This document shows, piece by piece, positions 8,937 to 16,524 of a stretch of 39,232 nt of DNA. The stretch spans positions 1 to 39,232 of the forward strand of contig SUWJ01000021.1 in assembly GCA_015061545.1 (NCBI GenBank), in the 5' to 3' direction. The DNA comes from Lentisphaerota bacterium (GTDB lineage: Bacteria; Verrucomicrobiota; Lentisphaeria; Victivallales; Victivallaceae). Made by a program: the position numbers and the translations under genes. Each line of letters opens with the position of its first letter. The stretch's first letter is position 1. The notes under the pieces were generated by a model. The model saw only the letters and a program-made list of their open reading frames with translations. It did no database searches and had not been told where the DNA came from.

Positions 8937-9467
8937 ATGGAAATAAAGATTGATTTGCCGCTGACGGCAGAAAAAGTCGCCATGATCCACGCCGGAGATA
9001 CCGTAAAACTCACAGGTGTAATATATACCGCCCGTGACGCAGCCCACAAGCGGCTGGTTGCCATGCTTGATGCAGGCGAGAAGCTCCCCGTGGAACTGAA
9101 AGATCAAACTATTTACTTTGCCGGCCCCTGCCCTGCACCGCCGGGCCGCTGCATCGGCAGCGCAGGCCCCACCACCAGCGGCAGAATGGACGCCTATTCG
9201 CCGCGGCTGATCCGCGATTGTGCCTTGCGGGGCATGATCGGCAAAGGTGAACGCAATCAGGCGGTAATCGATGCCATGACCGAGTGCCACGCCATTTACT
9301 TTGCCGCTACAGGCGGTGCTGGTGCGTTGATCGCCCGCTGCATTGTGGATGCCGAAGTGGTAGCATTTGAAGATCTCGGTCCTGAAGCCCTGCGCAAGTT
9401 GACGGTCAAGGATTTTCCCGTGATCGCCGCCATTGATGATAAAGGCGGCAATCTCTACCGCCGTTAA
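8937..9467 (+). CDS. Class I fumarate hydratase, beta subunit
   Basis: A 176-aa partner of the preceding alpha subunit, matching the C-terminal (FumA C-like/TtdB) domain of class I hydratases. Visible blocks are AGDTVKLTGVIYTARDAAHKR near the N-terminus, YFAGPCPAPPG, GPTTSGRMDAYSP (residues about 78-90) and a GAGALIARCI segment. The C-terminal AFEDLGPEAL and FPVIAAIDDKGGNLY are also typical. It forms the substrate pocket with the alpha subunit in the cytoplasm. ATG at 8937 has GAGG about 8 bases upstream. Last gene of the operon, followed by a terminator. Confidence 0.92.
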   Translation: MEIKIDLPLTAEKVAMIHAGDTVKLTGVIYTARDAAHKRLVAMLDAGEKLPVELKDQTIYFAGPCPAPPGRCIGSAGPTTSGRMDAYSPRLIRDCALRGMIGKGERNQAVIDAMTECHAIYFAATGGAGALIARCIVDAEVVAFEDLGPEALRKLTVKDFPVIAAIDDKGGNLYRR

Positions 9468-9497
9468 AAATTATTGTTATTCACCAACAATAAAAAA

Positions 9498-9538
9498 CCG
9501 TGCAGAGTTGTGAACATAACTCTGCGCGGATTTTTTTT
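9498..9538 (+). terminator. Terminator of the fumarase operon
   Basis: CCGTGCAGAGTT (9498-9509) pairs with AACTCTGCGCGG (9518-9529, one mismatch-type G-T pair) over an 8-base loop, then A and eight T. Six A precede it, so it may also work for the converging transporter gene. Confidence 0.88.
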
Positions 9539-9561
9539 ATCAATATATTTTTTCAGGCAAG

Positions 9562-9599
9562 AAAAAAACCGTGCAGAGCAGCATTCATACTCTGCACGG
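9562..9599 (-). terminator. Terminator of the sugar transporter gene
   Basis: On the minus strand CCGTGCAGAG (9599-9590) pairs with CTCTGCACGG (9578-9569), followed by seven T (9568-9562). The stem repeats almost exactly the stem of the opposite-strand terminator 40 bases away. Confidence 0.85.
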
Positions 9600-9624
9600 A
9601 ATTTCTTAACAATTCAAATATACT

Positions 9625-11055
9625 TCAGAGCGAAATATTCTTGATCGGGGCAACATAGTTTTTGTCGCCGCCGTATTTCTTCCACTTGAAGTAAACCATC
9701 AACAGCAGCGCCGTGGCGATGATCGTAAAGAAGAAGTCCCAGACAAAGATCAGATTGTAACCGTATCCGAACTTTTTGCCCAAGTCAATAAATGCACCGC
9801 CGCCGGCATTGGCAACGATCAGCACGATCGACCCGATCATGGCGTTGGCAGAGCAGAACTGACCATACTTTTCGCTGGGATAAATCCGCACCGTAAGCGG
9901 CAGACTGCTGGCGCCCTGCAGCACATAGGTCCCTGAGATCATAAACGTTACGATAAAGAACGTGGTATAATCGTGACACCAGAAGAACCCGAAGACGTTG
10001 GCACAGATAATCAGTATACCGCCAAAAATAAATACCCGCAGCGGGTGGCATTTATCCACGATCCACCCCAGCGGAATGTACGCAAAAAGCATCACCAGCG
10101 AAACCGTGGCAGCAATGTGCCCGTACTGTTCCATACTCAACCCCAAGTCTTCTTTGGCATAGAGCAAGTTGAACATAACGCGGCAGGCGTTACTGGTGGT
10201 ATTGATCGCCATACCGATAAACAAATAAAGGTAGAAAGGAATACTGAAGCACTCCACCGAGTATTTCTTGATCATGCCGATAATGCTGACCTTTTTGATC
10301 TTTTCCGGGGGCGGATAATCCCCTTCTTTGACCATAAAACACATCTGGGTAAAGCTGACCAGATAAACCAGCGCCACCCCGGTAAAGATCCACGGAACCA
10401 TTTCGCGCTGGTCCGCCAGCGGCAGCACCCATTTGGAGAAAACGATCCCCGCCGCCGTACCGACTACGCGGAAAAACGCCATAAAACGGCCGACAAACGG
10501 CTTGGGCACCACGTCCGCAAAGATGTAATAAAAGACCGAAGCCACAAAAAGGTTGAACACCTGAAAACCGACCGAAAAGATCGCCAGCATAACCACAATT
10601 ACCGCTGCCGGACTGCCGCCATCGCCCCACGCGAGGTTATAAAGCCATGCGCCCAGTTGATCCGACCAGCCCACCAGGATCAGGAACATCACCACAAAGG
10701 GGCTGGAGAAAAGCAGATACGGTATGCGCCGCCCCCACTTGCTGCGGGTACGGTCGCTGGAAGTACTGATGATCGGATTGAGAATAAAGTTGATAAGTGC
10801 AGGAATACTGCCCACCAGCAAACCGATAGTAGTATTGCTGACATCGTGCTGTTTAAGCACCACCGGCAGCAAGGTTGGGATCAGCATTTCCATCATGGTA
10901 TAGCAAAAATCACCCCACAGCATCCAGACAAAGAGGTAGATAAGGGTTTTCCTGGTGTAATCCAAGGTTCCGCAATGGTAAACGGTTTTACCATTGATAG
11001 TTTCAATTGCCGGGCGTGCGTGCAGCTCGGCAACTGACATCTTGCCATCATTCAT
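9625..11055 (-). CDS. GPH-type MFS sugar transporter
   Basis: A 476-aa, about 12-helix permease. A 35-residue hydrophilic N-terminus is followed by helix 1 (about 36-58). The MFS loop 2-3 motif has the glycoside-pentoside-hexuronide (MFS_2) form: SDRTRSKWGRRIPY at about 100-113. GPH carriers import oligosaccharides or glycosides with a cation. The ATG at 11055 has GGAGAG 9 bases upstream. It is divergent from a GH36-like glycosidase with no signal peptide, which suggests that an intact galactoside is imported here and cleaved inside the cell. The substrate is inference from that pairing. Terminated at 9562. Confidence 0.85.
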   Translation of the reverse strand: MNDGKMSVAELHARPAIETINGKTVYHCGTLDYTRKTLIYLFVWMLWGDFCYTMMEMLIPTLLPVVLKQHDVSNTTIGLLVGSIPALINFILNPIISTSSDRTRSKWGRRIPYLLFSSPFVVMFLILVGWSDQLGAWLYNLAWGDGGSPAAVIVVMLAIFSVGFQVFNLFVASVFYYIFADVVPKPFVGRFMAFFRVVGTAAGIVFSKWVLPLADQREMVPWIFTGVALVYLVSFTQMCFMVKEGDYPPPEKIKKVSIIGMIKKYSVECFSIPFYLYLFIGMAINTTSNACRVMFNLLYAKEDLGLSMEQYGHIAATVSLVMLFAYIPLGWIVDKCHPLRVFIFGGILIICANVFGFFWCHDYTTFFIVTFMISGTYVLQGASSLPLTVRIYPSEKYGQFCSANAMIGSIVLIVANAGGGAFIDLGKKFGYGYNLIFVWDFFFTIIATALLLMVYFKWKKYGGDKNYVAPIKNISL

Positions 11056-11109
11056 AACGAATAACTCTCCTTTGTATTTTATATGGTTAATAAAAAAAAC
11101 AATTCAAAT

Positions 11110-11138
11110 AATATAGCACAATTTCTGTTTTTTTCCAT
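11110..11138 (-). promoter_or_regulatory. Possible transporter promoter
   Basis: On the minus strand TGC-TATATT (-10 at 11115-11110) has an extended -10, but the -35 region is poor (ATGGAA at 17-base spacing). The leader would be about 50 bases, ending in AAAGGAGAG. Confidence 0.35.
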
Positions 11139-11192
11139 CTGCGTTGTTTTATTATACTGAAAATCCGCCGATTCATGCTTAAAAGTGGCGGC

Positions 11193-11214
11193 ATACCCCA
11201 TTATAATGCGGTAT
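11193..11214. promoter_or_regulatory. 22-bp palindromic candidate operator between divergent sugar genes
   Basis: The left half ATACCCCATTA (11193-11203) and right half TAATGCGGTAT (11204-11214) are complementary at 10 of 11 positions, with no spacer. It ends 5 bases before the -35 of the glycosidase promoter and lies about 55 bases upstream of the transporter -35. This is the classical position of a site controlling both divergent genes. No regulator gene is adjacent. Confidence 0.55.
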
Positions 11215-11219
11215 AAACC

Positions 11220-11247
11220 TTGAAAAAAATTTTTAACAAGATATATT
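11220..11247 (+). promoter_or_regulatory. Predicted promoter of the GH36-like gene
   Basis: TTGAAA (11220-11225), 16 bases, TATATT (11242-11247). The start is predicted near 11254, with an AAGGAGCC ribosome-binding site before the ATG at 11284. Confidence 0.6.
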
Positions 11248-11283
11248 ATTTCAGCATACACAGAATAAAACCAAGGAGCCGTT

Positions 11284-13254
11284 ATGGATAAATTCACCTA
11301 TCAGGATATAAGTTTTTCGTGGCAGCAGAATGTTCTGATTGCCAAAAATTCCCGTCTGTACCGCAAAATCGACTTTGCACAAGGTATGCCCCAAACCCTT
11401 GAACTGGTCATCGACAAGACAGCAATTGCGGGAGAAAACAGCGCTTTTGATTTTCATCTGGCGGGATTTCCCGCACCGGGAACGGAACGCTTTCTGACCG
11501 ATTATCAACTCAAAGATGTCCAATTTGCCCCGTTGTGTCTGCCCGACGGCAACGGTGCTGAAATAAGAGTAAAAGTGTTTGAGTCGATTCGGGAACTGCA
11601 GCTGGAATTCTGCTATATTCTTTATTGCGATATGCCGTGGATGGCTGTTGAAACCAAAGTTGCTTCAGCAGTTACACCGCTCTTGTACTGGAATCCCCGC
11701 CAAAGTCACGATACCTTCCGCTGTTTTGATGAAGCTATGGGGGTGAATACTATTTGCGACTCGCTGAAACTCACGGATTTTACCAAAATAAAATCGGTTG
11801 AATTCCAAATGCGCACCGATTACTTTGACGAACCGGTTCTGGAGCATGAATATTGCGAAGGCAAGGATTTGTATGGCAATATCCTTATTGCTGAAAAGCC
11901 TGAACATAAACAATTTTTCTTTTTGCAGGAAGCACCGCCCAGCGCCGAACGCCGCGGCAATGAACCGGGTGATTTTCTTATTCAGGATAATGTTGTATCC
12001 AGTCTGGGCAGCGGCATAACTCCTGCCGATGTAACGCCCGATCGTCAGCTGAAGACCAATCGGACAGTTTGCGGGCTGGCTGCCGACGGCAATGCTGCAA
12101 AACTTATCAAAGAATATCTGCGCTGCCGTCAGCAGGGCAACACCGCTGTCGCGGGGCAGATTACCGTCAATCCGTGGGGTTGCGGCAAATTCCCGTCGCT
12201 GCTCAACGAAAAATTCCTCGGCGAAGAAATCGTTGCAACCGGGGATATCGGCGCCGATGTTTATCAGATAGATGACGGCTATGAACATGGCTTGCTGCAG
12301 GATCTCTCGCTGCACAACCGCAAGCTGGATAAAAATTTCTGGCAGACCAGCGATGCATTGCTGCCCAACGGTTTTACCCCCCTGCAGCAGCTGGCTGCCG
12401 AAAACGATGTCAAACTCTCGCTCTGGTTTGCCGCTTCCTGCAACCGCGATTATGTTGACTGGCGCGAAAGTGCAGATATATTGCTGAATCGCTTCCGGGA
12501 TGAGAAGTTTGAAAGTTTCAAGCTCGATGCTGTAATTTTCAACAGTTATACTGCGGAGGAAAATTTCGGTAAACTGTTGAATGCGCTTTATAACGAATCC
12601 AATGGCAAGATCACGGTCAACCTTGACGTGACCAACGGCACCCGCGGCGGGCTTTATAAATTTGCCGAATACGGGCTGCTCTTTCTGGAAAACCGCTACT
12701 GCTGCCACAACTGGGTAACTCACCCCTATCATCCTGAAAATACGCTGGATAATCTGTGGAATCTGGCAAAATATACCAGAATTCAGAATTTGCAGATCGA
12801 AGTACCCAATCCCGGCGACATTCTGGAAGAGTGTTATCAGTCGCGGCAGATGACACTGCCCTCGGAATACGATTTTGAATATTGGCTGATGATCCCGTTT
12901 TTTGCCAGTCCGCTGTTGTGGATGACTCCGTCGCTGGTAAGTGCGGAAAATACTGCCACTATAAAGAAAATGCTGCAAATCTACCGGCAATACCGTCAGG
13001 AATGGCGAAATTCGATCATCACTCCCGTCGGCAACCGTCCCAACGGCAGCGAAATCACCGGTTTTTATGCCGACAGCGGCTATCTTTTGCTTTTCCGCGA
13101 AAAATCCGCTCCGGAATCGGTTCAGCTGCAGCTGCCTGAGTTTGAAAGTGCCGAAGTGATCTATTCCAATGCCGCAACGGTTCTGAGCAAAGATGGTACT
13201 GTAACGATCTCCACGCCCGGCGGAGCAGCGCTTATAAAATTGAACAACCGATAA
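11284..13254 (+). CDS. GH36-like alpha-galactosidase-type glycosidase
   Basis: A 656-aa protein without signal peptide, so probably cytoplasmic. The N-terminal about 290 residues are beta-rich (beta-sandwich of clan GH-D). The barrel then begins: VYQIDDGYEHG (D330/D331) matches the QIDDGW strand of alpha-galactosidases, and FKLDAVIF places the candidate nucleophile at D415, equivalent to the KWD motif. The usual acid/base strand (GRFD...SDD) is replaced by GTRGGLYKF...FLENRY. A glutamate 54 residues after D415 sits where the acid/base aspartate would be. A C-terminal beta domain ends the protein. Clan GH-D enzymes hydrolyse alpha-galactosides or alpha-N-acetylgalactosaminides with retention. 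Exact substrate is uncertain. Functionally paired with the divergent GPH transporter and followed by its own terminator. Confidence 0.75.
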   Translation: MDKFTYQDISFSWQQNVLIAKNSRLYRKIDFAQGMPQTLELVIDKTAIAGENSAFDFHLAGFPAPGTERFLTDYQLKDVQFAPLCLPDGNGAEIRVKVFESIRELQLEFCYILYCDMPWMAVETKVASAVTPLLYWNPRQSHDTFRCFDEAMGVNTICDSLKLTDFTKIKSVEFQMRTDYFDEPVLEHEYCEGKDLYGNILIAEKPEHKQFFFLQEAPPSAERRGNEPGDFLIQDNVVSSLGSGITPADVTPDRQLKTNRTVCGLAADGNAAKLIKEYLRCRQQGNTAVAGQITVNPWGCGKFPSLLNEKFLGEEIVATGDIGADVYQIDDGYEHGLLQDLSLHNRKLDKNFWQTSDALLPNGFTPLQQLAAENDVKLSLWFAASCNRDYVDWRESADILLNRFRDEKFESFKLDAVIFNSYTAEENFGKLLNALYNESNGKITVNLDVTNGTRGGLYKFAEYGLLFLENRYCCHNWVTHPYHPENTLDNLWNLAKYTRIQNLQIEVPNPGDILEECYQSRQMTLPSEYDFEYWLMIPFFASPLLWMTPSLVSAENTATIKKMLQIYRQYRQEWRNSIITPVGNRPNGSEITGFYADSGYLLLFREKSAPESVQLQLPEFESAEVIYSNAATVLSKDGTVTISTPGGAALIKLNNR

Positions 13255-13274
13255 ATCGCCATTGCCGATAAATA

Positions 13275-13318
13275 AAACTGATCCCTGGCTATACTTTTTA
13301 TCAGGGATCGGTTTGTTT
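13275..13318 (+). terminator. Terminator of the GH36-like gene
   Basis: AAACTGATCCCTG (13275-13287) pairs with CAGGGATCGGTTT (13302-13314, one G-T pair), a 13-bp stem. The 14-base loop is itself T-rich, and a short T-run follows. It starts about 20 bases after the stop. Confidence 0.7.
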
Positions 13319-13319
13319 A

Positions 13320-13348
13320 TTGCTGAAATCCGCTTTCGGGTGTATATT
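13320..13348 (+). promoter_or_regulatory. Predicted azlCD promoter
   Basis: TTGCTG (13320-13325), 17 bases, TATATT (13343-13348) with TG directly before it. The predicted start base is about 13355, which is the A of the azlC ATG. Confidence 0.5.
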
Positions 13349-13354
13349 AAAAAG

Positions 13355-14074
13355 ATGAACAAGATCATAAAAAAAGCATTTTCCGATTCTTTACCTGTAC
13401 TTATGGGCTATGTGACTATGGGGACGGCGTTCGGTATATTGCTGGTATCGCAGGTTAAAAACAGCGATTTTTCGACCGCAATATTGATGAGTTTCAGTAC
13501 CATATCAGGCAGTATGCAGTTTGCCTCGGTGGAAATGCTGAAAAATTCCGCGGCTTATACGCTGCTGATAACGGCTGTTCTGGCGCTGCTTATCAATGTG
13601 CGGTACAGTATGTACGGTATATCGTTGGTAAGGATCTTCCGCAATTATCCGTGGTACATAAGATACTACCTGATCTGGACGCTGACCGACGAAACCTACG
13701 CGCTGGAAAGTTCTACCCTTCTGCGGGGAAAAAAACGTATGTATTACTCGCTTTTTGTAGCAATGTTTGACCATTGTTACTGGCTGACCGGGTCGGTGAT
13801 CGGTGCGGTGGCAGGTTCGTGGATACCTTTTGATACCACCGGTATCGATTTTGCCATGACCGCATTATTTCTGGTGATCCTGGTCGATCTTGTCCGCAGC
13901 CGTACCAATCGGGTTCCTGCGCTGACGGGTGGAGTTTCCACTTTGGCTGCGCTGGTATTTTTTGTGATCTTTTTCCCCGCGCAGGTCAATCGTATGCTGT
14001 TGGCGGCAATGTTGCTGATGATCGTAATATTGCTGAAACTGCGCCAATATCCCGCATGGCAGAAGGAGCAGTAA
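13355..14074 (+). CDS. azlC: AzlC family branched-chain amino acid exporter, large subunit
   Basis: A 239-aa protein with about 5-7 membrane helices. The N-terminal F-DSLPVLMGYVTMGTAFG segment (about 9-28) matches the AzlC/YgaZ signature, followed by SGSMQFASVEML, ALLINVRYSMYGIS and the loop W-LTDETYAL typical of the family. AzlC with its small partner AzlD exports branched-chain amino acids (and in some species other hydrophobic compounds). The frame is open to 13262, but that extension would run through the upstream terminator. The ATG at 13355 gives a normal N-terminus. No Shine-Dalgarno sequence precedes it and the predicted promoter puts the RNA 5' end at the ATG, so translation may be leaderless. 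Confidence 0.9.
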   Translation: MNKIIKKAFSDSLPVLMGYVTMGTAFGILLVSQVKNSDFSTAILMSFSTISGSMQFASVEMLKNSAAYTLLITAVLALLINVRYSMYGISLVRIFRNYPWYIRYYLIWTLTDETYALESSTLLRGKKRMYYSLFVAMFDHCYWLTGSVIGAVAGSWIPFDTTGIDFAMTALFLVILVDLVRSRTNRVPALTGGVSTLAALVFFVIFFPAQVNRMLLAAMLLMIVILLKLRQYPAWQKEQ

Positions 14075-14075
14075 A

Positions 14076-14396
14076 ATGACACTTCATCAATACGGAATGA
14101 TTCTGGTTATGGCGCTGGTGGTAATAGCTTTGCGGGCGGTACCCTTTGTGATTTTTGCCGGGAAATGCAAAGTACCCGTCCTGCTGCTTTATCTGGGCAG
14201 AGTGCTTACCGCTGCAGCAATCGCCATGCTGGTAGTTTACAGTTTATACAGCAATCTGGAGTACAATGCCTTCGGCTGCGGTCGAATCATACCTGCATTG
14301 ATTGCAGCAGCCGTTACCGTTCTGCTGCATTGGTTCATAAAAAATCCGCTGGTGTCTATCATCAGCGGAACAGCAGTTTTCATGCTTTTGATTTGA
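14076..14396 (+). CDS. azlD: AzlD family branched-chain amino acid exporter, small subunit
   Basis: A 106-aa, four-helix membrane protein, the expected AzlD size. It has the family pattern of an early ALRAVPFVIF segment (about 19-28) followed by PVLLLYLGRVLTAAAIAML, and a short last helix. It starts one base after the azlC stop, with its AAGGAG ribosome-binding site inside the end of azlC, so the two are translationally coupled and probably form one complex. No clear terminator follows in the 43 bases before the converging gene. Confidence 0.88.
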   Translation: MTLHQYGMILVMALVVIALRAVPFVIFAGKCKVPVLLLYLGRVLTAAAIAMLVVYSLYSNLEYNAFGCGRIIPALIAAAVTVLLHWFIKNPLVSIISGTAVFMLLI

Positions 14397-14439
14397 TTAC
14401 TGCAAGGCTTGGACCACGCAGCAGCAATCGGCGGAGCGT

Positions 14440-15240
14440 TTATTCGGCAACTTCCATCGTAACATTCCGAACCTGCAGCGACGCGCCTTGAGTCTTTTTG
14501 TAATTGGCAATGATCCGGATGGCGCCCTTATCCGCCCCCGCCCACCATTGATTGGCTGGATTGCTGCCAAGTGGAGCAATATTTGAAACACTCCAGCCGA
14601 CACGCTGCCACTCTTCAGTCGGCGTTACGTTGCTGGCGCCGCCGTACATACCGACGCTGGAATTGTGCAAACGGACATTGCTGTTGGCTTTTACCGCCGC
14701 AGTCAGCTTGGTTTTGAGCGTAATGATCACGCGGTCGCCTTCAACTTGCGCTTTGTCGATCCTATAAATATTTTTGTTGGGCAAATCGCTGAAATCGCCT
14801 TGGGTATTTACCGCCAGATTCCAGGTGCGCTGCACGCCTTTGGCCGTCCAGCAGGCGGGTTTGGCAATTACAATCGTATTGCTGTTGGCGGCGGCATCTT
14901 CCAGCACTTTGGCGTCAGAATTTTTGACGAACAGCACATTTTCCGGAATCAGCCGCCAGCTGCCGCGCATCGACCAGTTACCGATATAGATCACCCCGGC
15001 AGGGGTACCCGGTTTATTGCGGAATTCAGCGCTGAAAATATATTTCTTGCCCGGTTCGATCACAAAGGGTGTCGAAAAAACATCCACCCTGCCGCCGCGG
15101 AATTCCAGAATATTGCCATCAACTATTTTCATATGAGGGTGTTTGCTCCAATCGGAACGTTTGTTCAACGTTACGGCGTCGGCAAAAGCGCTGACAGCAC
15201 TCAATGCTGCGACAACAGCAAATACAAAAAATCGTTTCAT
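14440..15240 (-). CDS. Secreted carbohydrate-binding-like protein
   Basis: A 266-aa protein with a clear signal peptide (MKRFFVFAVVAALSAVSAFA, cleavage about 20/21). The rest is one beta-rich domain. FVIEPGKKYIFSAEFRN, EWQRVGWS and the C-terminal GASLQVRNVTME pattern is that of CBM4/9/22-like jelly-roll modules, which often appear in Lentisphaerota and Planctomycetota surface proteins. No catalytic motif is seen. AGGAAA lies 6 bases before the ATG, and hisC ends 13 bases upstream, so it is probably read through from hisC, an odd pairing. Function not recognised beyond probable carbohydrate binding. Confidence 0.7.
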   Translation of the reverse strand: MKRFFVFAVVAALSAVSAFADAVTLNKRSDWSKHPHMKIVDGNILEFRGGRVDVFSTPFVIEPGKKYIFSAEFRNKPGTPAGVIYIGNWSMRGSWRLIPENVLFVKNSDAKVLEDAAANSNTIVIAKPACWTAKGVQRTWNLAVNTQGDFSDLPNKNIYRIDKAQVEGDRVIITLKTKLTAAVKANSNVRLHNSSVGMYGGASNVTPTEEWQRVGWSVSNIAPLGSNPANQWWAGADKGAIRIIANYKKTQGASLQVRNVTMEVAE

Positions 15241-15253
15241 TTTATTTCCTATT

Positions 15254-16321
15254 TTATTGGTAAAGTTTTTTCAACACTTCGATCAATCGCTGATTCTGGG
15301 CGGCAGTACCAACAGTTATACGCAAATATTTACCCGTAACCCCTCCGGGGAAATAGCGGACGATCACCGCATGATCGCGCAGAAAACGGAACGCCTTTTC
15401 GCCATCGCCGTCGGGAGGCGCGGCAAAAATAAAGTTGGCCTGAGTATCCACCAGCTCAAAGTTGAGTTTCTTCAATTCTGTCGCCAGCTCAGTACGCAAG
15501 CTCTTGACTTTGGCAACTGTTGTTTGCAAATACTCCTGATCGCGTACCGCTGCTTCGGCAAGTTTCTGGGTTATCATATCCATATTGTAGGAGTCTTTGA
15601 GCTTGTTAAGCCCGTCTATAATAACCGGATTCGCTACTGCATAACCGAATCGCAGTCCTGCCAGCGCCAGACTTTTACTGGAAGTGCGGCTGACGATCAC
15701 ATTGCTGAATTCATGCACCATATCCATACAGTTGTCGTCGGCAAAATCCGCATAGGCTTCGTCAATAAAAAGAATACCATCAAATTCAGATGCGATTTTT
15801 CTTATATTTTCCTTGGGGAAACTGTTGCCGGTGGGAGCGTTGGGGCGGGTAATTATCAGCAAATTGGCGCCTTTAGCCTGCTCAAGAATATCCTCAGGCA
15901 TGGCAAAGTTGTTGTTTTCATCCAGCTTGATCTTGATAACAGGTGCTTCCTGCATAGCTGCCAGCACGGGGTAGAGCGAATAAGTTGGATCCAGAATCGC
16001 CACCGGCTTATCCGGCGCGGTAAAAGCGCGGAAAGTCATAGTCAATATATCGTCGGAGCCATTCCCCGCCACAACCATATTGCGCGTCACCTGATTAACT
16101 TCGGCAATGGCGGAACAAAGCGAATCCGCCATGGGGTCGGGGTAGCGGCGCAGCAGCGTGGCATCAAAACTTTCCAGCGCGCCCAATACCGCAGGTGAAG
16201 GCGGAAACGGGTTTTCATTGGTATTGAGCTTGACCAGATCCAGCATCTTGGGCTGTTCGCCGGGGGCATAACCGGCCAGCGCATCCACTGAGCTGCGGAA
16301 ATAACTTTTATATTCTTTCAT
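15254..16321 (-). CDS. hisC: Histidinol-phosphate aminotransferase
   Basis: A 355-aa fold-type I PLP enzyme. N-terminal KLNTNENPFPPSP (residues 31-43) is the HisC signature. The PLP lysine is K216 in SRTSSKSLALAGLRFGY. NAPTG (161-165) and DEAYADF (187-193) bind the cofactor. The enzyme converts imidazole-acetol phosphate and glutamate to histidinol phosphate in histidine synthesis. HisC relatives can also act on aromatic amino acids or on cobalamin precursors, and no other his gene is in the window to decide. The frame is open 13 codons further, but the ATG at 16321 has AAAAAGG before it and gives the normal length. A promoter is predicted at 16383-16410. Confidence 0.93.
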   Translation of the reverse strand: MKEYKSYFRSSVDALAGYAPGEQPKMLDLVKLNTNENPFPPSPAVLGALESFDATLLRRYPDPMADSLCSAIAEVNQVTRNMVVAGNGSDDILTMTFRAFTAPDKPVAILDPTYSLYPVLAAMQEAPVIKIKLDENNNFAMPEDILEQAKGANLLIITRPNAPTGNSFPKENIRKIASEFDGILFIDEAYADFADDNCMDMVHEFSNVIVSRTSSKSLALAGLRFGYAVANPVIIDGLNKLKDSYNMDMITQKLAEAAVRDQEYLQTTVAKVKSLRTELATELKKLNFELVDTQANFIFAAPPDGDGEKAFRFLRDHAVIVRYFPGGVTGKYLRITVGTAAQNQRLIEVLKKLYQ

Positions 16322-16382
16322 ATCAACCTTTTTCCTGAGCAAATTCATGCTCCGTTGCAATCTTTTAAAACTTATCAGTTAT

Positions 16383-16410
16383 AATATAAATCAAAAAAGT
16401 AAAAATGCAA
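16383..16410 (-). promoter_or_regulatory. Predicted hisC promoter
   Basis: On the minus strand TTGCAT (16410-16405), 16 bases, TATATT (16388-16383). Predicted start near 16376, with a leader of about 55 bases. Confidence 0.55.
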
Positions 16411-16524
16411 CAAAAAGCCATCAGTAAAACAGATCGGTAATCCCATTCTGGAATTTGTATTTTACCGAAAAAGTGCTATTTTTACAAGGTAATACTGTTA
16501 TAAACCTGAAATATGGAACATATC

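Noticed and set aside
13262..13354. Upstream-extended start for azlC
   Set aside because: The extension reads through the GH36-like gene's terminator hairpin and the azlC promoter.
11665..13368. 567-codon minus-strand frame
   Set aside because: Antisense to the GH36-like gene, whose clan signatures and ribosome-binding site are clear.
15054..15075. tRNA-like GGTTCGATC T-loop sequence
   Set aside because: Lies inside the secreted CBM-like coding region and no acceptor stem or anticodon arm can be drawn around it.
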